Of a stretch of 64,000 bases of DNA, positions 25,028-33,797 are shown one piece after another. Position 1 is the stretch's first letter. Each line of letters opens with the position of its first letter. The stretch is from Microbulbifer pacificus (GTDB taxonomy: Bacteria > Pseudomonadota > Gammaproteobacteria > Pseudomonadales > Cellvibrionaceae): positions 434,001 through 498,000 of the forward strand of contig NZ_PREV01000027.1 in assembly GCF_002959965.1 (NCBI RefSeq), read 5' to 3'. The notes below the pieces were generated by a model. It saw only the letters and a program-made list of their open reading frames with translations, searched no databases and was not told the DNA's origin. Made by a program: the position numbers and the translations under genes.

Positions 25028-27169
25028 GTGGTGCGACGCCGCGCAACGAAGATCCCCGCGAAAAGACGGTTTCTCGCTGCCGCGGCCAGTCTGCTTTCCA
25101 CTGTATTGGTACCCCCCGCATTTGCCGACTCCCCGGGCGCCGCTACCGAGCCATCTCCCGAAGCGGTGCTGGAAACCGTCGTGGTCACCGGGACGCTGAC
25201 ACACAAGGCCGCAGCTCCGGACATCATCCCGTTATCCACCATCCACGGAGATCACATTGCCCTGCGCGCACCCGCACACCCGGCGGAACTGTTTAACAGC
25301 CTTCCCGGACTCTGGATCAGCCGGGGCAACGGCCAGGAACATCTTACAGCCATCCGCTCACCGGTATTGAGTGGTGCCGGCAGCTGCGGCGCATTTGCGG
25401 TGCTGGAAGGGGATATCCCCGTGCGCGGTACCGGCTTCTGCAATGTCAATCAGTTGTTTGATCTTCCTCTGCTCCAGGGCGGCAACGTGCAGGTGCTGCG
25501 TGGTCCCGCCAGTGTGCTGTACGGCTCCGATGCGCAGCACGGTGTTATCCGCCTGTTGAGTGCCGCCCCTGCGGAAACCCGGCAAAGGTACGTGGGCCTG
25601 GAAGTGGGGGCGAACGACTATCGGCGTATAGCCGGTGGGTTCAGCGAATCGTCCGGGCGCAACGGACTCCGCCTCGGCTTCAACGGCAGCCGTGACGGCG
25701 GTTATAAGGCCCATTCCGGTTATGACCAGCAGCAGTTCAGCGCGCGCCATGATTACCGCGGTGAACAATGGGATGCACGCACCTTGCTCAGTCTCGCCAA
25801 CCTCAATCAGGAAACCGCGGGTTATGTGAGCGGACTCAATGCTTACAGGGATGCCCACCGCAAACGGGAAAACCCGAACCCCGAAGCATTTCGTGACAGC
25901 CAGTCTGCGCGGCTGCAGACCCGCTTCACGCACAGTACCAGCGCCGGCAATCACTGGCAGATCACTCCCTATGCCCGCTACACCGATATGGCCTTTCTGA
26001 TGCACTTCCTGCCGGGGACACCGCTGGAGGATAACGGCCAGCGGGGTGTCGGGATCCAGATTTCCTACCAGCAACTGTTCGATGAACGTCTGGATCTGTT
26101 GAGTGGTGTGGATCTGGAGTACACCGATGGCTGGCTGCGACAGACACAGGTCGAAGGCTTTTCTTCCTTTCCCGCCGGGCGCCAGTACGACTACGATGTT
26201 GATGCACATGTACTCGCCGCGTTCTCAAATATGCAGTGGCGGTTTGCCGGGCGCAGTAACCTGTCATTCGGTACGCGCTTCGAATCTCTCCTCTACGGCT
26301 ACGACAACCGTATGCTCGCCGGTGATACCGCGGAAGATGGCAGTCTGTGTATCAACGGATTCACCGGCGCCGTGGGGTGCCGCTACAGTCGCCCGGAGGA
26401 TCGTACCGATCATTTCTCGAATCTTTCATTCAACGCAGGCCTGATCCACGAATTTGAAAACAACCTGTCCGCGAGCCTGCGCCTTGCCCATGGTTTTCGT
26501 GCGCCTCAGACGGCGGAGCTGTATCGTCTGCAGAGTGGACAGGTGGCGGCCGATCTCGACTCCGAATCCATCGACAGCGTGGAATTGGGGCTGCAGAAGC
26601 AGAGTGAACGCTCACGTTTCAGTGTGACTGGCTTTTACATGGAAAAGGCCGACGTAATTTTCCAGTCGTCCGAGCGTCTCAATCTGAGTGATGGCGAGAC
26701 CCGGCATTACGGTGTTGAGTACGAACTGGAGTGGGCTCTTGCTCCGCAGTGGGCGCTTACCCTGGCCGGAACCTACGCCCGTCACCTTTACGCCAACAGC
26801 GTGAGCGAGCCCGGCAGTGACACGTTGATGGAAACCCGCGGTAACGACATCGATACCGCGCCCCGGCATATGCATAGCCTGACGTTGGACTGGACGCCGC
26901 TCGCGCAGACCAGCGTCGAACTGCAGGTTCAGTCCATGGGCAGTTACTACACCGATATCGAGAACGCCCACCGCTATTCGGGGCATGAACTTCTTCACCT
27001 TCGCATGAGCCACCGGCTGACTCCCGGAATTCATCTGGGGTTGCGGATCAATAATCTGGCGAATGCGGACTATGCGGAGCGGGCGGATTATTCGAGCCTG
27101 GCGGGAGGTGACCGGTATTTTATCGGCGAGCCGAGAAGTGTGTTCGGAGATGTCCGTTTCGAGTTTTGA
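25028..27169 (+). CDS. TonB-dependent outer-membrane receptor
   Basis: 713-residue receptor with a signal peptide (about 1-33, basic KRRFLAAAASLL). A TonB-box-like ETVVVTG at about 49-55 is followed by a plug domain (VLRGPASVLYGSDAQHGVI) and a 22-strand-type barrel ending in aromatic phenylalanine (DVRFEF). Two cysteines in the plug (SCG and GFC) could form a disulphide. The start is GTG at 25028 after a GAGG; GTG 25031 is equally possible. Lying only 5 bases after the ATP-grasp gene, it is probably in the same operon. The ligand is unknown. A strong terminator follows. Confidence 0.93.
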   Translation: MVRRRATKIPAKRRFLAAAASLLSTVLVPPAFADSPGAATEPSPEAVLETVVVTGTLTHKAAAPDIIPLSTIHGDHIALRAPAHPAELFNSLPGLWISRGNGQEHLTAIRSPVLSGAGSCGAFAVLEGDIPVRGTGFCNVNQLFDLPLLQGGNVQVLRGPASVLYGSDAQHGVIRLLSAAPAETRQRYVGLEVGANDYRRIAGGFSESSGRNGLRLGFNGSRDGGYKAHSGYDQQQFSARHDYRGEQWDARTLLSLANLNQETAGYVSGLNAYRDAHRKRENPNPEAFRDSQSARLQTRFTHSTSAGNHWQITPYARYTDMAFLMHFLPGTPLEDNGQRGVGIQISYQQLFDERLDLLSGVDLEYTDGWLRQTQVEGFSSFPAGRQYDYDVDAHVLAAFSNMQWRFAGRSNLSFGTRFESLLYGYDNRMLAGDTAEDGSLCINGFTGAVGCRYSRPEDRTDHFSNLSFNAGLIHEFENNLSASLRLAHGFRAPQTAELYRLQSGQVAADLDSESIDSVELGLQKQSERSRFSVTGFYMEKADVIFQSSERLNLSDGETRHYGVEYELEWALAPQWALTLAGTYARHLYANSVSEPGSDTLMETRGNDIDTAPRHMHSLTLDWTPLAQTSVELQVQSMGSYYTDIENAHRYSGHELLHLRMSHRLTPGIHLGLRINNLANADYAERADYSSLAGGDRYFIGEPRSVFGDVRFEF

Positions 27170-27177
27170 CCGGGCAT

Positions 27178-27216
27178 GAAAAATGGCGAACCATTTCTGG
27201 TTCGCCATTTTTGTTT
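27178..27216 (+). terminator. Strong intrinsic terminator after the TonB receptor gene
   Basis: Perfect 15-bp stem (27179-27193 with 27198-27212), core ATGGCGAACCA / TGGTTCGCCAT, loop TTTC, flanked by A-run and T-run, so it could act in both directions. It begins 10 bases past the receptor stop codon. Confidence 0.92.
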
Positions 27217-27229
27217 TGAACAGGTTTGA

Positions 27230-27354
27230 GTGGCGGTGCTGCTACCGGGTGCGGCCTCGCGAGACACGCCGTGAACCCATCCCTGGGGGCTCTTCTAAAA
27301 CATCCCTGTTTTAGAAGGTCTCGCGAGGCCGCACCCGGTATCAGCACCTTCGCG
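27230..27354 (+). repeat. Palindromic intergenic element, copy F
   Basis: Arms 27235-27264 and 27319-27348 pair over 30 bp with 1 mismatch. Ends are GTGGCGGT and CCTTCGCG. Inside are GAACCCATCCCTGGGGGCTC and an inner hairpin CTTCTAAAAC/GTTTTAGAAG (27292-27317) with loop ATCCCT. It sits in the convergent gap between the TonB receptor and valS, just beyond the intrinsic terminator. Confidence 0.88.
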
Positions 27355-27394
27355 GAAGGCTCTGAGTACATTTTGAATCCGCGTCAAGTCGAAC

Positions 27395-30166
27395 TCAGAG
27401 GTGCTTAAGCGATTCCAACTGCTGCTCAAAACGGCTGAGCGCAATTTCCAGGTCCGCCATGCGCGCCCGTTCCTTGTTCACCACCTCTTCCGGTGCCTTG
27501 TCGACAAAGTTGGGGTTACGCAGTTTTCCGGAAACCGCCGCCAGTTCCTTGTTCAGACGGTCGATTTCTTTTTGCACGCGCGCGCTTTCTGCCGCCACGT
27601 CGATCAGTCCGGCCATAGGTACCAGCAGCTCCAGCTCGCCGACCAGTGCGGTAGAGGAGGCAGGTGCTTCGGCACCAACTGGCAGCATCTCGATGGACTC
27701 GAGTTTTGCCAGTTTGGTCAGCAGCGTGCGGGTCTGCTCCAGCAATTTCTGATCTGCCGCGGAAACATTGCGCAGAATCAGCGGAATATTTTTCGCCGGG
27801 GAGATGTTCATCTCACCGCGGATATTGCGCACACCTTCGATCACACCTTTTAACCAGGCAATCGCGGCCTCTGCGTTTTCGTCGATGCGGTGCTCGTTTG
27901 CAACCGGATACTTCTGCAGCATGATGGTGTCGCCGGCCGCGCCGGCGAGATTTTTCACCCGTTGCCAGATTTCCTCGGTGATGAATGGCATCAGCGGGTG
28001 CGCCAGGCGCAGCGTGGTTTCCAATACGCGGATCAGGGTGCGGCGGGTACCTTTCTTTACCGCGGCGGAAGCGTTGTCGTCCCACAGTACCGGCTTGGAC
28101 AGTTCCAGATACCAGCTGCAGTACTCACTCCACACGAAGTCGTACAGTGCCTGGGACGCGAGGTCGAAGCGATAGGTTTCGATGGCGTCTTTCACCGCGA
28201 TTTCGGTGCGTTGCAGCTGGGAAATGATCCAGCGATCGGCAATCGAAAGTTCGAAATCATCGCTGCCGTCCTGGCCGCAGTCGTGGCCCTCACAGTTCTG
28301 CAGCACATAGCGGGACGCGTTCCAGATTTTGTTGCAGAAGTTGCGGAAACCCTCGATACGGCCCACATCGAACTTGATGTCGCGGCCGGTAGAGGCCAGC
28401 GAGTAGTAGGTGTAACGCAGCGCATCGGTACCGTAGGCGGCGAGGCCTTCCGGGAATTCCTTGCGGGTCTGCTTTTCGATCTTCTCCCGCAGGTGCGGCA
28501 CCATCATGCCGGAGGTGCGCTTCTGCACCAGACTTTCCAGGTCGATACCGTCGATCAGGTCAATGGGGTCGAGCACGTTGCCCTTGGACTTGGACATCTT
28601 CTGGCCGTGGCTGTCGCGCACCAGGCCGTGTACATACACGGTATGGAAGGGCACTTCCTTCTTGAAGTACAGGGTCAGCATCATCATGCGCGCGACCCAG
28701 AAGAAGATGATGTCGAAGCCGGTTACGAGGACGGACGTCGGGTGGAATGCCGCCAGCTCCGGGGTTTCCTCCGGCCAGCCCAGGGTGCCAAAGGTCCACA
28801 GGCCGGAGGAGAACCAGGTGTCGAGCACGTCGTCGTCCTGGCGCAGTTCGATATCGCCCAGGTTGTGTTTCGCGCGCACCTCTTCCTCGCTGCGGCCGAC
28901 GTAGACCTTGCCATCGTTGTCGTACCAGGCCGGGATGCGGTGGCCCCACCACAACTGGCGGGAAATACACCAGTCCTGAATGTCGCGCATCCAAGAGAAG
29001 TACATGTTCTCGTAGTTCTTCGGCACGAAATTGACACGGCCGTCTTCCACCACCTTGATGGCTTCTTCCGCCAGCGGTTGGGTTTTTACGTACCACTGAT
29101 CCGTGAGCCACGGCTCAATGACAACCCCGGAACGGTCGCCGCGGGGGACCTTCAGGGTGTGCGGGTCGATCTTTTCCAGCAGGCCGAGATCATCGAGGTC
29201 GTCGACAATCTGTTTGCGCGCGGCAAAGCGCTCCATACCGCGGTATTTTTCCGGCACGTTGTCGTTCAGGTTGGCGTCGGCGTCGAGGATGTTGATCATC
29301 TCGAGGCTGTGGCGCTGCCCCATATCGTAGTCGTTGAAATCGTGGGCCGGGGTGATCTTCACACAGCCGGTGCCAAACTCGCGGTCGACATAGTCATCGC
29401 CGATGATCGGGATTTCGCGGTCCGCCAGCGGCAGCGTGATGGTCTTGCCGATCAAATGCTTGTAGCGCTCGTCTTCCGGATGTACCGCCACCGCAGTATC
29501 GCCGAGCATGGTTTCGGGGCGGGTGGTGGCGACGACGAGGTGACCACTGCCGTCGGACAGCGGGTAGCGGAAGTGCCACAGATGCCCCTGTTCTTCCTCG
29601 TTCAGCACTTCCAGGTCGGAAATCGCGGTGTGCAGTTTCGGGTCCCAGTTCACCAGGCGCTTGCCGCGGTAGATCAGGTCGTCTTCATACAGGCGGATAA
29701 AGACTTCCTGTACCGCCTTGTAGAAACCGTCGTCCATGGTGAAACGTTCGCGGGACCAGTCCGGGCTGGCGCCGAGACGACGCAGCTGACGGGTGATGTT
29801 GCCGCCGGACTCTTCCTTCCACTCCCACACTTTCTCGATGAACTTGTCGCGCCCCAGCTCGTGACGGGATTTACCTTCGGCGCTCAGCAGGCGCTCCACC
29901 ACCATCTGGGTGGCGATACCGGCGTGGTCGGTGCCCACTTGCCACAGGGTGTTGTCGCCCTTCATGCGGTGGTAGCGGATCAGGGCGTCCATGATGGACT
30001 CCTGAAAACCGTGGCCCATGTGCAGGCTGCCGGTGACATTGGGCGGCGGGATCATGATGCAGTAGGGATCGGCTTCGGTGTCGCCCGAGGGCTTGAAGTA
30101 GCCGTTTTCTTCCCAGGTTTTGTACCACTGCTGTTCGATGGCGTTGGGCTGGTATGTCTTGTCCAT
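27395..30166 (-). CDS. valS: Valyl-tRNA synthetase
   Basis: Class I aminoacyl-tRNA synthetase charging tRNA-Val, about 923 residues. The HIGH-type motif is [13 protein letters not shown] at residues 40-52 and the KMSKS motif lies near residue 525 ([12 protein letters not shown]). An editing domain occupies the middle, and the C-terminal coiled-coil tail ([18 protein letters not shown]) is typical of ValS. The ATG at 30166 gives [14 protein letters not shown], the usual start; a longer frame from 30226 adds 20 residues without support. Downstream gene of the pepA-holC-valS side, as in many gammaproteobacteria. Confidence 0.97.
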   Translation of the reverse strand: MDKTYQPNAIEQQWYKTWEENGYFKPSGDTEADPYCIMIPPPNVTGSLHMGHGFQESIMDALIRYHRMKGDNTLWQVGTDHAGIATQMVVERLLSAEGKSRHELGRDKFIEKVWEWKEESGGNITRQLRRLGASPDWSRERFTMDDGFYKAVQEVFIRLYEDDLIYRGKRLVNWDPKLHTAISDLEVLNEEEQGHLWHFRYPLSDGSGHLVVATTRPETMLGDTAVAVHPEDERYKHLIGKTITLPLADREIPIIGDDYVDREFGTGCVKITPAHDFNDYDMGQRHSLEMINILDADANLNDNVPEKYRGMERFAARKQIVDDLDDLGLLEKIDPHTLKVPRGDRSGVVIEPWLTDQWYVKTQPLAEEAIKVVEDGRVNFVPKNYENMYFSWMRDIQDWCISRQLWWGHRIPAWYDNDGKVYVGRSEEEVRAKHNLGDIELRQDDDVLDTWFSSGLWTFGTLGWPEETPELAAFHPTSVLVTGFDIIFFWVARMMMLTLYFKKEVPFHTVYVHGLVRDSHGQKMSKSKGNVLDPIDLIDGIDLESLVQKRTSGMMVPHLREKIEKQTRKEFPEGLAAYGTDALRYTYYSLASTGRDIKFDVGRIEGFRNFCNKIWNASRYVLQNCEGHDCGQDGSDDFELSIADRWIISQLQRTEIAVKDAIETYRFDLASQALYDFVWSEYCSWYLELSKPVLWDDNASAAVKKGTRRTLIRVLETTLRLAHPLMPFITEEIWQRVKNLAGAAGDTIMLQKYPVANEHRIDENAEAAIAWLKGVIEGVRNIRGEMNISPAKNIPLILRNVSAADQKLLEQTRTLLTKLAKLESIEMLPVGAEAPASSTALVGELELLVPMAGLIDVAAESARVQKEIDRLNKELAAVSGKLRNPNFVDKAPEEVVNKERARMADLEIALSRFEQQLESLKHL

Positions 30167-30313
30167 GCGCGGGGGAGTGCCTTGCGTTGTAGGGCTGGCC
30201 GCCTGCTCGAAATCGCCGGGGGCCATGAAAATGGGTGAATAAATAAAAGGGCGGGATTATACCGCCGGGGCCGATGGGGGCAAAAGGCCGGCCGACTGGG
30301 AAGTCTGCTGAAG

Positions 30314-31186
30314 TCAGGTTTTCCCGGGGTAGAGTTCGTCCAGCACCAGGGTGATACCGCGGCGCAGTTGCCGTTCCAGTTCTGGCAGTTGCTCCGCCAC
30401 CAATTGCTCAAGCAGTTGTTCGCGCTCTGCTTCGGAGAGTCTGTGGCTATTGGCCTGTGCCGCCTCAGGTCTGGCCTGAGTAACCGGGCTGGCTATCGGC
30501 ACCTGCGGGGGCGTTGGCTCCGGACGCGGGATCTTGCCGCCAGTCAGTCGCGCGCGAATGTGGGGCGGCAGGAAGGGGTTGTCCGTCATGGGCGTTTTGC
30601 CGGTCGTTAGGTTTGCCTGGAGCTGCACGGTTGGCGGGGGCGCGGGGTTCGTTGCCGCCGTCTTCCGCGGCACGGCTGGTGCCGGCAGGGTTTCGGATTC
30701 CGGCTCGAACAGCTCCGGCTGGTATTCACCACGGGGTGACTCGGAGCGATGGGCATCCACCGGAGTACTTGGTTGGGAGGCACCAATGGCCGGAGTGGGC
30801 TCCACAGCCGGCGGGCGCGGCAGATCCTGTAACGGGCGCAGCAATTCGCGGTCGGCCTCACTCAGTTCCGGCACATACTCGTCGAAATCGTCCACGGGTT
30901 CTTCGTCAACGGGAGAAAACAGGATGGGCAGGTCTACTTCCGTCAGCGGTCGCTGGGGGGGCCTCGGGGCGTAGTTCGACGAGTGATTGGGAGCGCGCTG
31001 CGATGAGCGGTGTGGTTGCGCGTTGTTTGCTTTCTGATCACTGGAAGACTCGGCCACCTGATCCAGCAGGGGGATGTCGGCGTCCATGTCGTTGCCCAGC
31101 AGTTCCCGCAGGGAGTTGAGTTCCCGGAGGAGTTCATGGGGCGGTTGGCCGTGCTGGTGTCTTCTGTTCTTTTTGCGACCGGACAT
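30314..31186 (-). CDS. Disordered Pro-rich protein between holC and valS, function unknown
   Basis: 290-residue soluble protein with no recognised domain. The N-terminus is basic (MSGRKKNRRHQHGQPP) and the middle (about 45-230) is low complexity, rich in P, E, S and A, probably disordered. The last 45 residues are helical and conserved-looking (LSEAEREQLLEQLVAEQLPELERQL). It lies 20 bases downstream of holC and 147 bases upstream of valS, all on the same strand. Other gammaproteobacteria also have a poorly conserved gene here, which supports it being real, but no function can be given. Confidence 0.7.
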   Translation of the reverse strand: MSGRKKNRRHQHGQPPHELLRELNSLRELLGNDMDADIPLLDQVAESSSDQKANNAQPHRSSQRAPNHSSNYAPRPPQRPLTEVDLPILFSPVDEEPVDDFDEYVPELSEADRELLRPLQDLPRPPAVEPTPAIGASQPSTPVDAHRSESPRGEYQPELFEPESETLPAPAVPRKTAATNPAPPPTVQLQANLTTGKTPMTDNPFLPPHIRARLTGGKIPRPEPTPPQVPIASPVTQARPEAAQANSHRLSEAEREQLLEQLVAEQLPELERQLRRGITLVLDELYPGKT

Positions 31187-31206
31187 GGATGTGGGTTCGG
31201 TTGTGA

Positions 31207-31632
31207 TCAGTTGGTGATGTTGTGGGATTGTAGCGGATATCCCCTGTCGCGGAAGTGACTGTATCGCGTTCTGGAGCGGGCGAGGGAGTCGGGGTGCTGG
31301 CAGACGATTTCGGCGAGGCGCTCGAAGCGGCTGAACCAGGCGGGGATGTCGCTGCAGAGGTTGATGAGGAGGCCGTGGTGCTGGCCGGGATCTTCGCCGC
31401 TGTTGATCTCAATGGCGGCCTGCTGGTCTTTGTTCTGTTGTGCGTGGGGCAGGAAGCTGTCTTCCCGGTAGGTCCACAGCAGTTCGTCCAGTTGTTGTGC
31501 CTGCTCCGCGTTATCCACGGCGATCAGCACATGCAGTCCGTTGCGGAAGGCTTTTTCCGCAAGTCGGCAGGCGAATATCTGGATCTCATCGGGATTCTCA
31601 GAGGCCAGGACGTAGAAATCTATTCGGGTCAT
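31207..31632 (-). CDS. holC: DNA polymerase III subunit chi
   Basis: 141-residue chi subunit, which links the clamp loader psi subunit to SSB during replication. The start MTRIDFYVLASENPDE and the ACRLAEKAFRNGLHVLI segment with DELLWTYREDSFLPH are diagnostic. Lies between pepA (upstream) and valS, the conserved pepA-holC-valS order. The pepA-holC gap is 371 bases and holds repeat elements G and H, so in this genome holC may have its own promoter. Confidence 0.93.
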   Translation of the reverse strand: MTRIDFYVLASENPDEIQIFACRLAEKAFRNGLHVLIAVDNAEQAQQLDELLWTYREDSFLPHAQQNKDQQAAIEINSGEDPGQHHGLLINLCSDIPAWFSRFERLAEIVCQHPDSLARSRTRYSHFRDRGYPLQSHNITN

Positions 31633-31656
31633 GCTTTTGTTCGAAGTAGCGGACTA

Positions 31657-31783
31657 ATCGAGAAGGCGGCGATACCGGGAACAGTCTTGCGAGACCTTCC
31701 GCGAGAGGGACCTCGCGGAAGAGCCCCCATGGATGGGTTCACGGCGAGTCTCGCAAGACTGTTCCCGGTAGCGGCGCCGCCAC
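31657..31783 (-). repeat. Palindromic intergenic element, copy G
   Basis: Arms 31673-31694 and 31749-31770 are a perfect 22-bp inverted repeat (core CGGGAACAGTCTTGCGAGA). Minus-strand reading begins GTGGCGGC; the far end is an imperfect form of CCTTCGCAT. Inside, on the minus strand, are GAACCCATCCATGGGGGCTC and an inner hairpin CTTCCGCGAG/CTCGCGGAAG. It lies only 25 bases upstream of the holC start, so its strands overlap the probable holC leader. Confidence 0.87.
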
Positions 31784-31828
31784 CGGCATTGTTTCGTGGG
31801 CATTGTTTCGTGCTTCGTAGCTGTGACT

Positions 31829-31967
31829 GTGGCGGCGGAGGTGGCGGGGACGATTTACGAGACACGGGCTAGGCGCCCCCCCTTAACCCATCCATGGGGG
31901 CTCGGACGCGGCCATCCAGGCCGCGTACGGTCCCGCAAATCGTCCCCGCCACCTCCACCTTCGCATC
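31829..31967 (+). repeat. Palindromic intergenic element, copy H
   Basis: Arms 31837-31862 and 31931-31956 pair over 26 bp with 2 mismatches. Ends are GTGGCGGC and CCTTCGCATC (31958-31967). It contains both GGGCTAGGCGCCCCCCTT and CCCATCCATGGGGGCTC, then an inner hairpin ACGCGGCC/GGCCGCGT. It ends 36 bases from the pepA stop and is paired with G in opposite orientation. G and H together explain the pepA-holC gap. Confidence 0.88.
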
Positions 31968-32003
31968 GAGTTAATGACTACGTAGCAATCGATATTTATC
32001 GGA

Positions 32004-33473
32004 TTACTTATTGTTCAGAATGTACTGAAGCAACAGCGGTACCGGGCGGCCGGTCGCGCCTTTGGCGGCGCCGGAAGTCCAGGCGCTGCCGGCGATGTCC
32101 AGGTGTGCCCAGTTGTATTCCTCGGCAAAGCGGGCGAGGAAGCAGGCGGCGGTGACGGAGCCCGCTTCGCGACCGCCGATATTCTGCAGATCGGCAAAAT
32201 TGGAATTCAGCATCGGCTGATACTCATCCCACAGCGGCATGCGCCAGGCGCGGTCGCCGGTGGTTTCGCCGGCGGCGATCAGGTCGTTGGCCAGCTGATC
32301 CTGGTTGGCGTAGAGGCCGGTGGCGTGGTGGCCGAGGGCGATCACGCAGGCGCCGGTGAGAGTGGCGATGTCGATCACGACGCTCGGCTTGAACTTGGCT
32401 ACCCAGGTCAGAGCATCGCAGAGCACCAGGCGTCCCTCAGCATCGGTATTGAGAATTTCGATGGTTTTGCCACTCATGGAAGTGACTATGTCACCGGGCT
32501 TGCTGGCGCGGCCACTGGGCATATTTTCCGCGGCGGCGACCACACCCACCACGTTTACCGGTGCCTGCATTTCCACCAGCGCATTCATCACGCCGAATAC
32601 ACTGGCAGCGCCGCACATGTCGAACTTCATCTCGTCCATCTGCAGGCCCGGCTTGAGGCTGATGCCGCCGGTGTCGAAGGTGATGCCCTTGCCCACGAGT
32701 ACGATGGGCTTGTCATTGGTCTTCCCACCCTTGTACTGCATGGCGATCATCGCCGCCGGCTCGTCGCTGCCCTTGGCGACGCTCATGAAGGCGCCCATGC
32801 CGAGGGATTCCATTTTTTTGTTGTCGAGCACCGTGGTGGTGAGCTTTGGATGCTTTTTCGCCAGCTCCTTCGCTTCATTGGCGAGGTAGGTGGGGGTGCA
32901 CAGATTGCCGGGCAGGTTGCCGAGTTCGCGGGCGATGTTGCTGCCGATGGCCTGGGCGCTGCCGAGGTCGACGCCCTTCTGAATGGCTTTCTGCTGCTTT
33001 TTGTCACCGGCATGTACGGTGAATTTGGCGAGAGGATTGGGTTTGGTGTCGCTGTGGAAACGGGTGAATTTGTAACTGGCGAGGCCGGCGGCCAGGGTCA
33101 GTTGCTGCGCCTGCCAGTCTATGTCGGCATCGCGCACGGACAGCTCGGTGAGGTAGCTGGAGGCGTCTTTGAACGCGGCAGCTGCCTTGGCGCTCACGGT
33201 GGCAAGCTTGCGGAACTCCGCCTGGGACACCGGGGCTTTGCCCGCGCGGACCAGCAGCACACGCTCGGCACCGCCGTCCAGCAGGGATACCAGCTGTGTG
33301 CTGCCAGCGGCCTTGCCGAGGTCGCCGCGTTTCAGCAGTTTACCGAGGCTGCCGTTACTCGCTTTGTCGAGGGCACTGCCGCTCTCCGTGAGCTGGTCTT
33401 TGTGGTCCACGGCGATGATGACGCAGGCGCTACGCTGTTTGCTGATGTCGGTGACCTTGGCGAAAAACTGCAT
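32004..33473 (-). CDS. pepA: Leucyl aminopeptidase (cytosol aminopeptidase, M17)
   Basis: 489-residue M17 zinc aminopeptidase; in E. coli it also acts as a DNA-binding XerCD accessory factor and regulator. The family signature NTDAEGRLVL is present, as is VGKGITFDTGGISLKP with its metal-binding lysine and aspartate. The ATG at 33473 (MQFFAKVTDI) follows AAGGAAAC and matches PepA N-termini; the frame extends upstream without support. It is divergent from lptF, the conserved pepA/lptFG arrangement. Confidence 0.96.
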   Translation of the reverse strand: MQFFAKVTDISKQRSACVIIAVDHKDQLTESGSALDKASNGSLGKLLKRGDLGKAAGSTQLVSLLDGGAERVLLVRAGKAPVSQAEFRKLATVSAKAAAAFKDASSYLTELSVRDADIDWQAQQLTLAAGLASYKFTRFHSDTKPNPLAKFTVHAGDKKQQKAIQKGVDLGSAQAIGSNIARELGNLPGNLCTPTYLANEAKELAKKHPKLTTTVLDNKKMESLGMGAFMSVAKGSDEPAAMIAMQYKGGKTNDKPIVLVGKGITFDTGGISLKPGLQMDEMKFDMCGAASVFGVMNALVEMQAPVNVVGVVAAAENMPSGRASKPGDIVTSMSGKTIEILNTDAEGRLVLCDALTWVAKFKPSVVIDIATLTGACVIALGHHATGLYANQDQLANDLIAAGETTGDRAWRMPLWDEYQPMLNSNFADLQNIGGREAGSVTAACFLARFAEEYNWAHLDIAGSAWTSGAAKGATGRPVPLLLQYILNNK

Positions 33474-33797
33474 GAAAAGTTTCCTTGATGTTCTCTGTGC
33501 TTTGAAGCCGCAGCCACCGGGTGGACAACGTGTCCGTTGCCGTCGCACTGGCGGATTTCGTGGCTCGGGGCCAGAATCCTCAAGGCGTAGCGCGCGGGAA
33601 CACGGTGGGGTCGGGGCCTGCCAGGCCGAGACATGGCCTGGGTTTTTGGTGATAATGCGCCCCGCAAGTTTAACCCGGGAAGGATCGGATTGCTTGATCG
33701 GGTGTCTTATCCGTCATTCGAGTGTCCAAACGTCGGTTTTTCGATTTCTTTTTCGCCGTTCTTTCAATTAAGTGCAATCAGGGAAGCTGGTCGTTCA
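33474..33797. other. Divergent intergenic region pepA / lptF
   Basis: 324 bases between divergent starts and so expected to contain two promoters. I see no confident -35/-10 pair and no A-K repeat. Its length compared with the usual short gap of this pair leaves room for regulation. Confidence 0.4.

Noticed and set aside
27230..27354. Elements as ordinary intrinsic terminators
   Set aside because: Stems are far longer than usual, have internal conserved words and no U-run directly after; some copies follow a separate true terminator.
27890..30238. 782-codon open frame opposite valS
   Set aside because: Antisense to valS, which has both synthetase motifs; no domain seen in the opposite reading.
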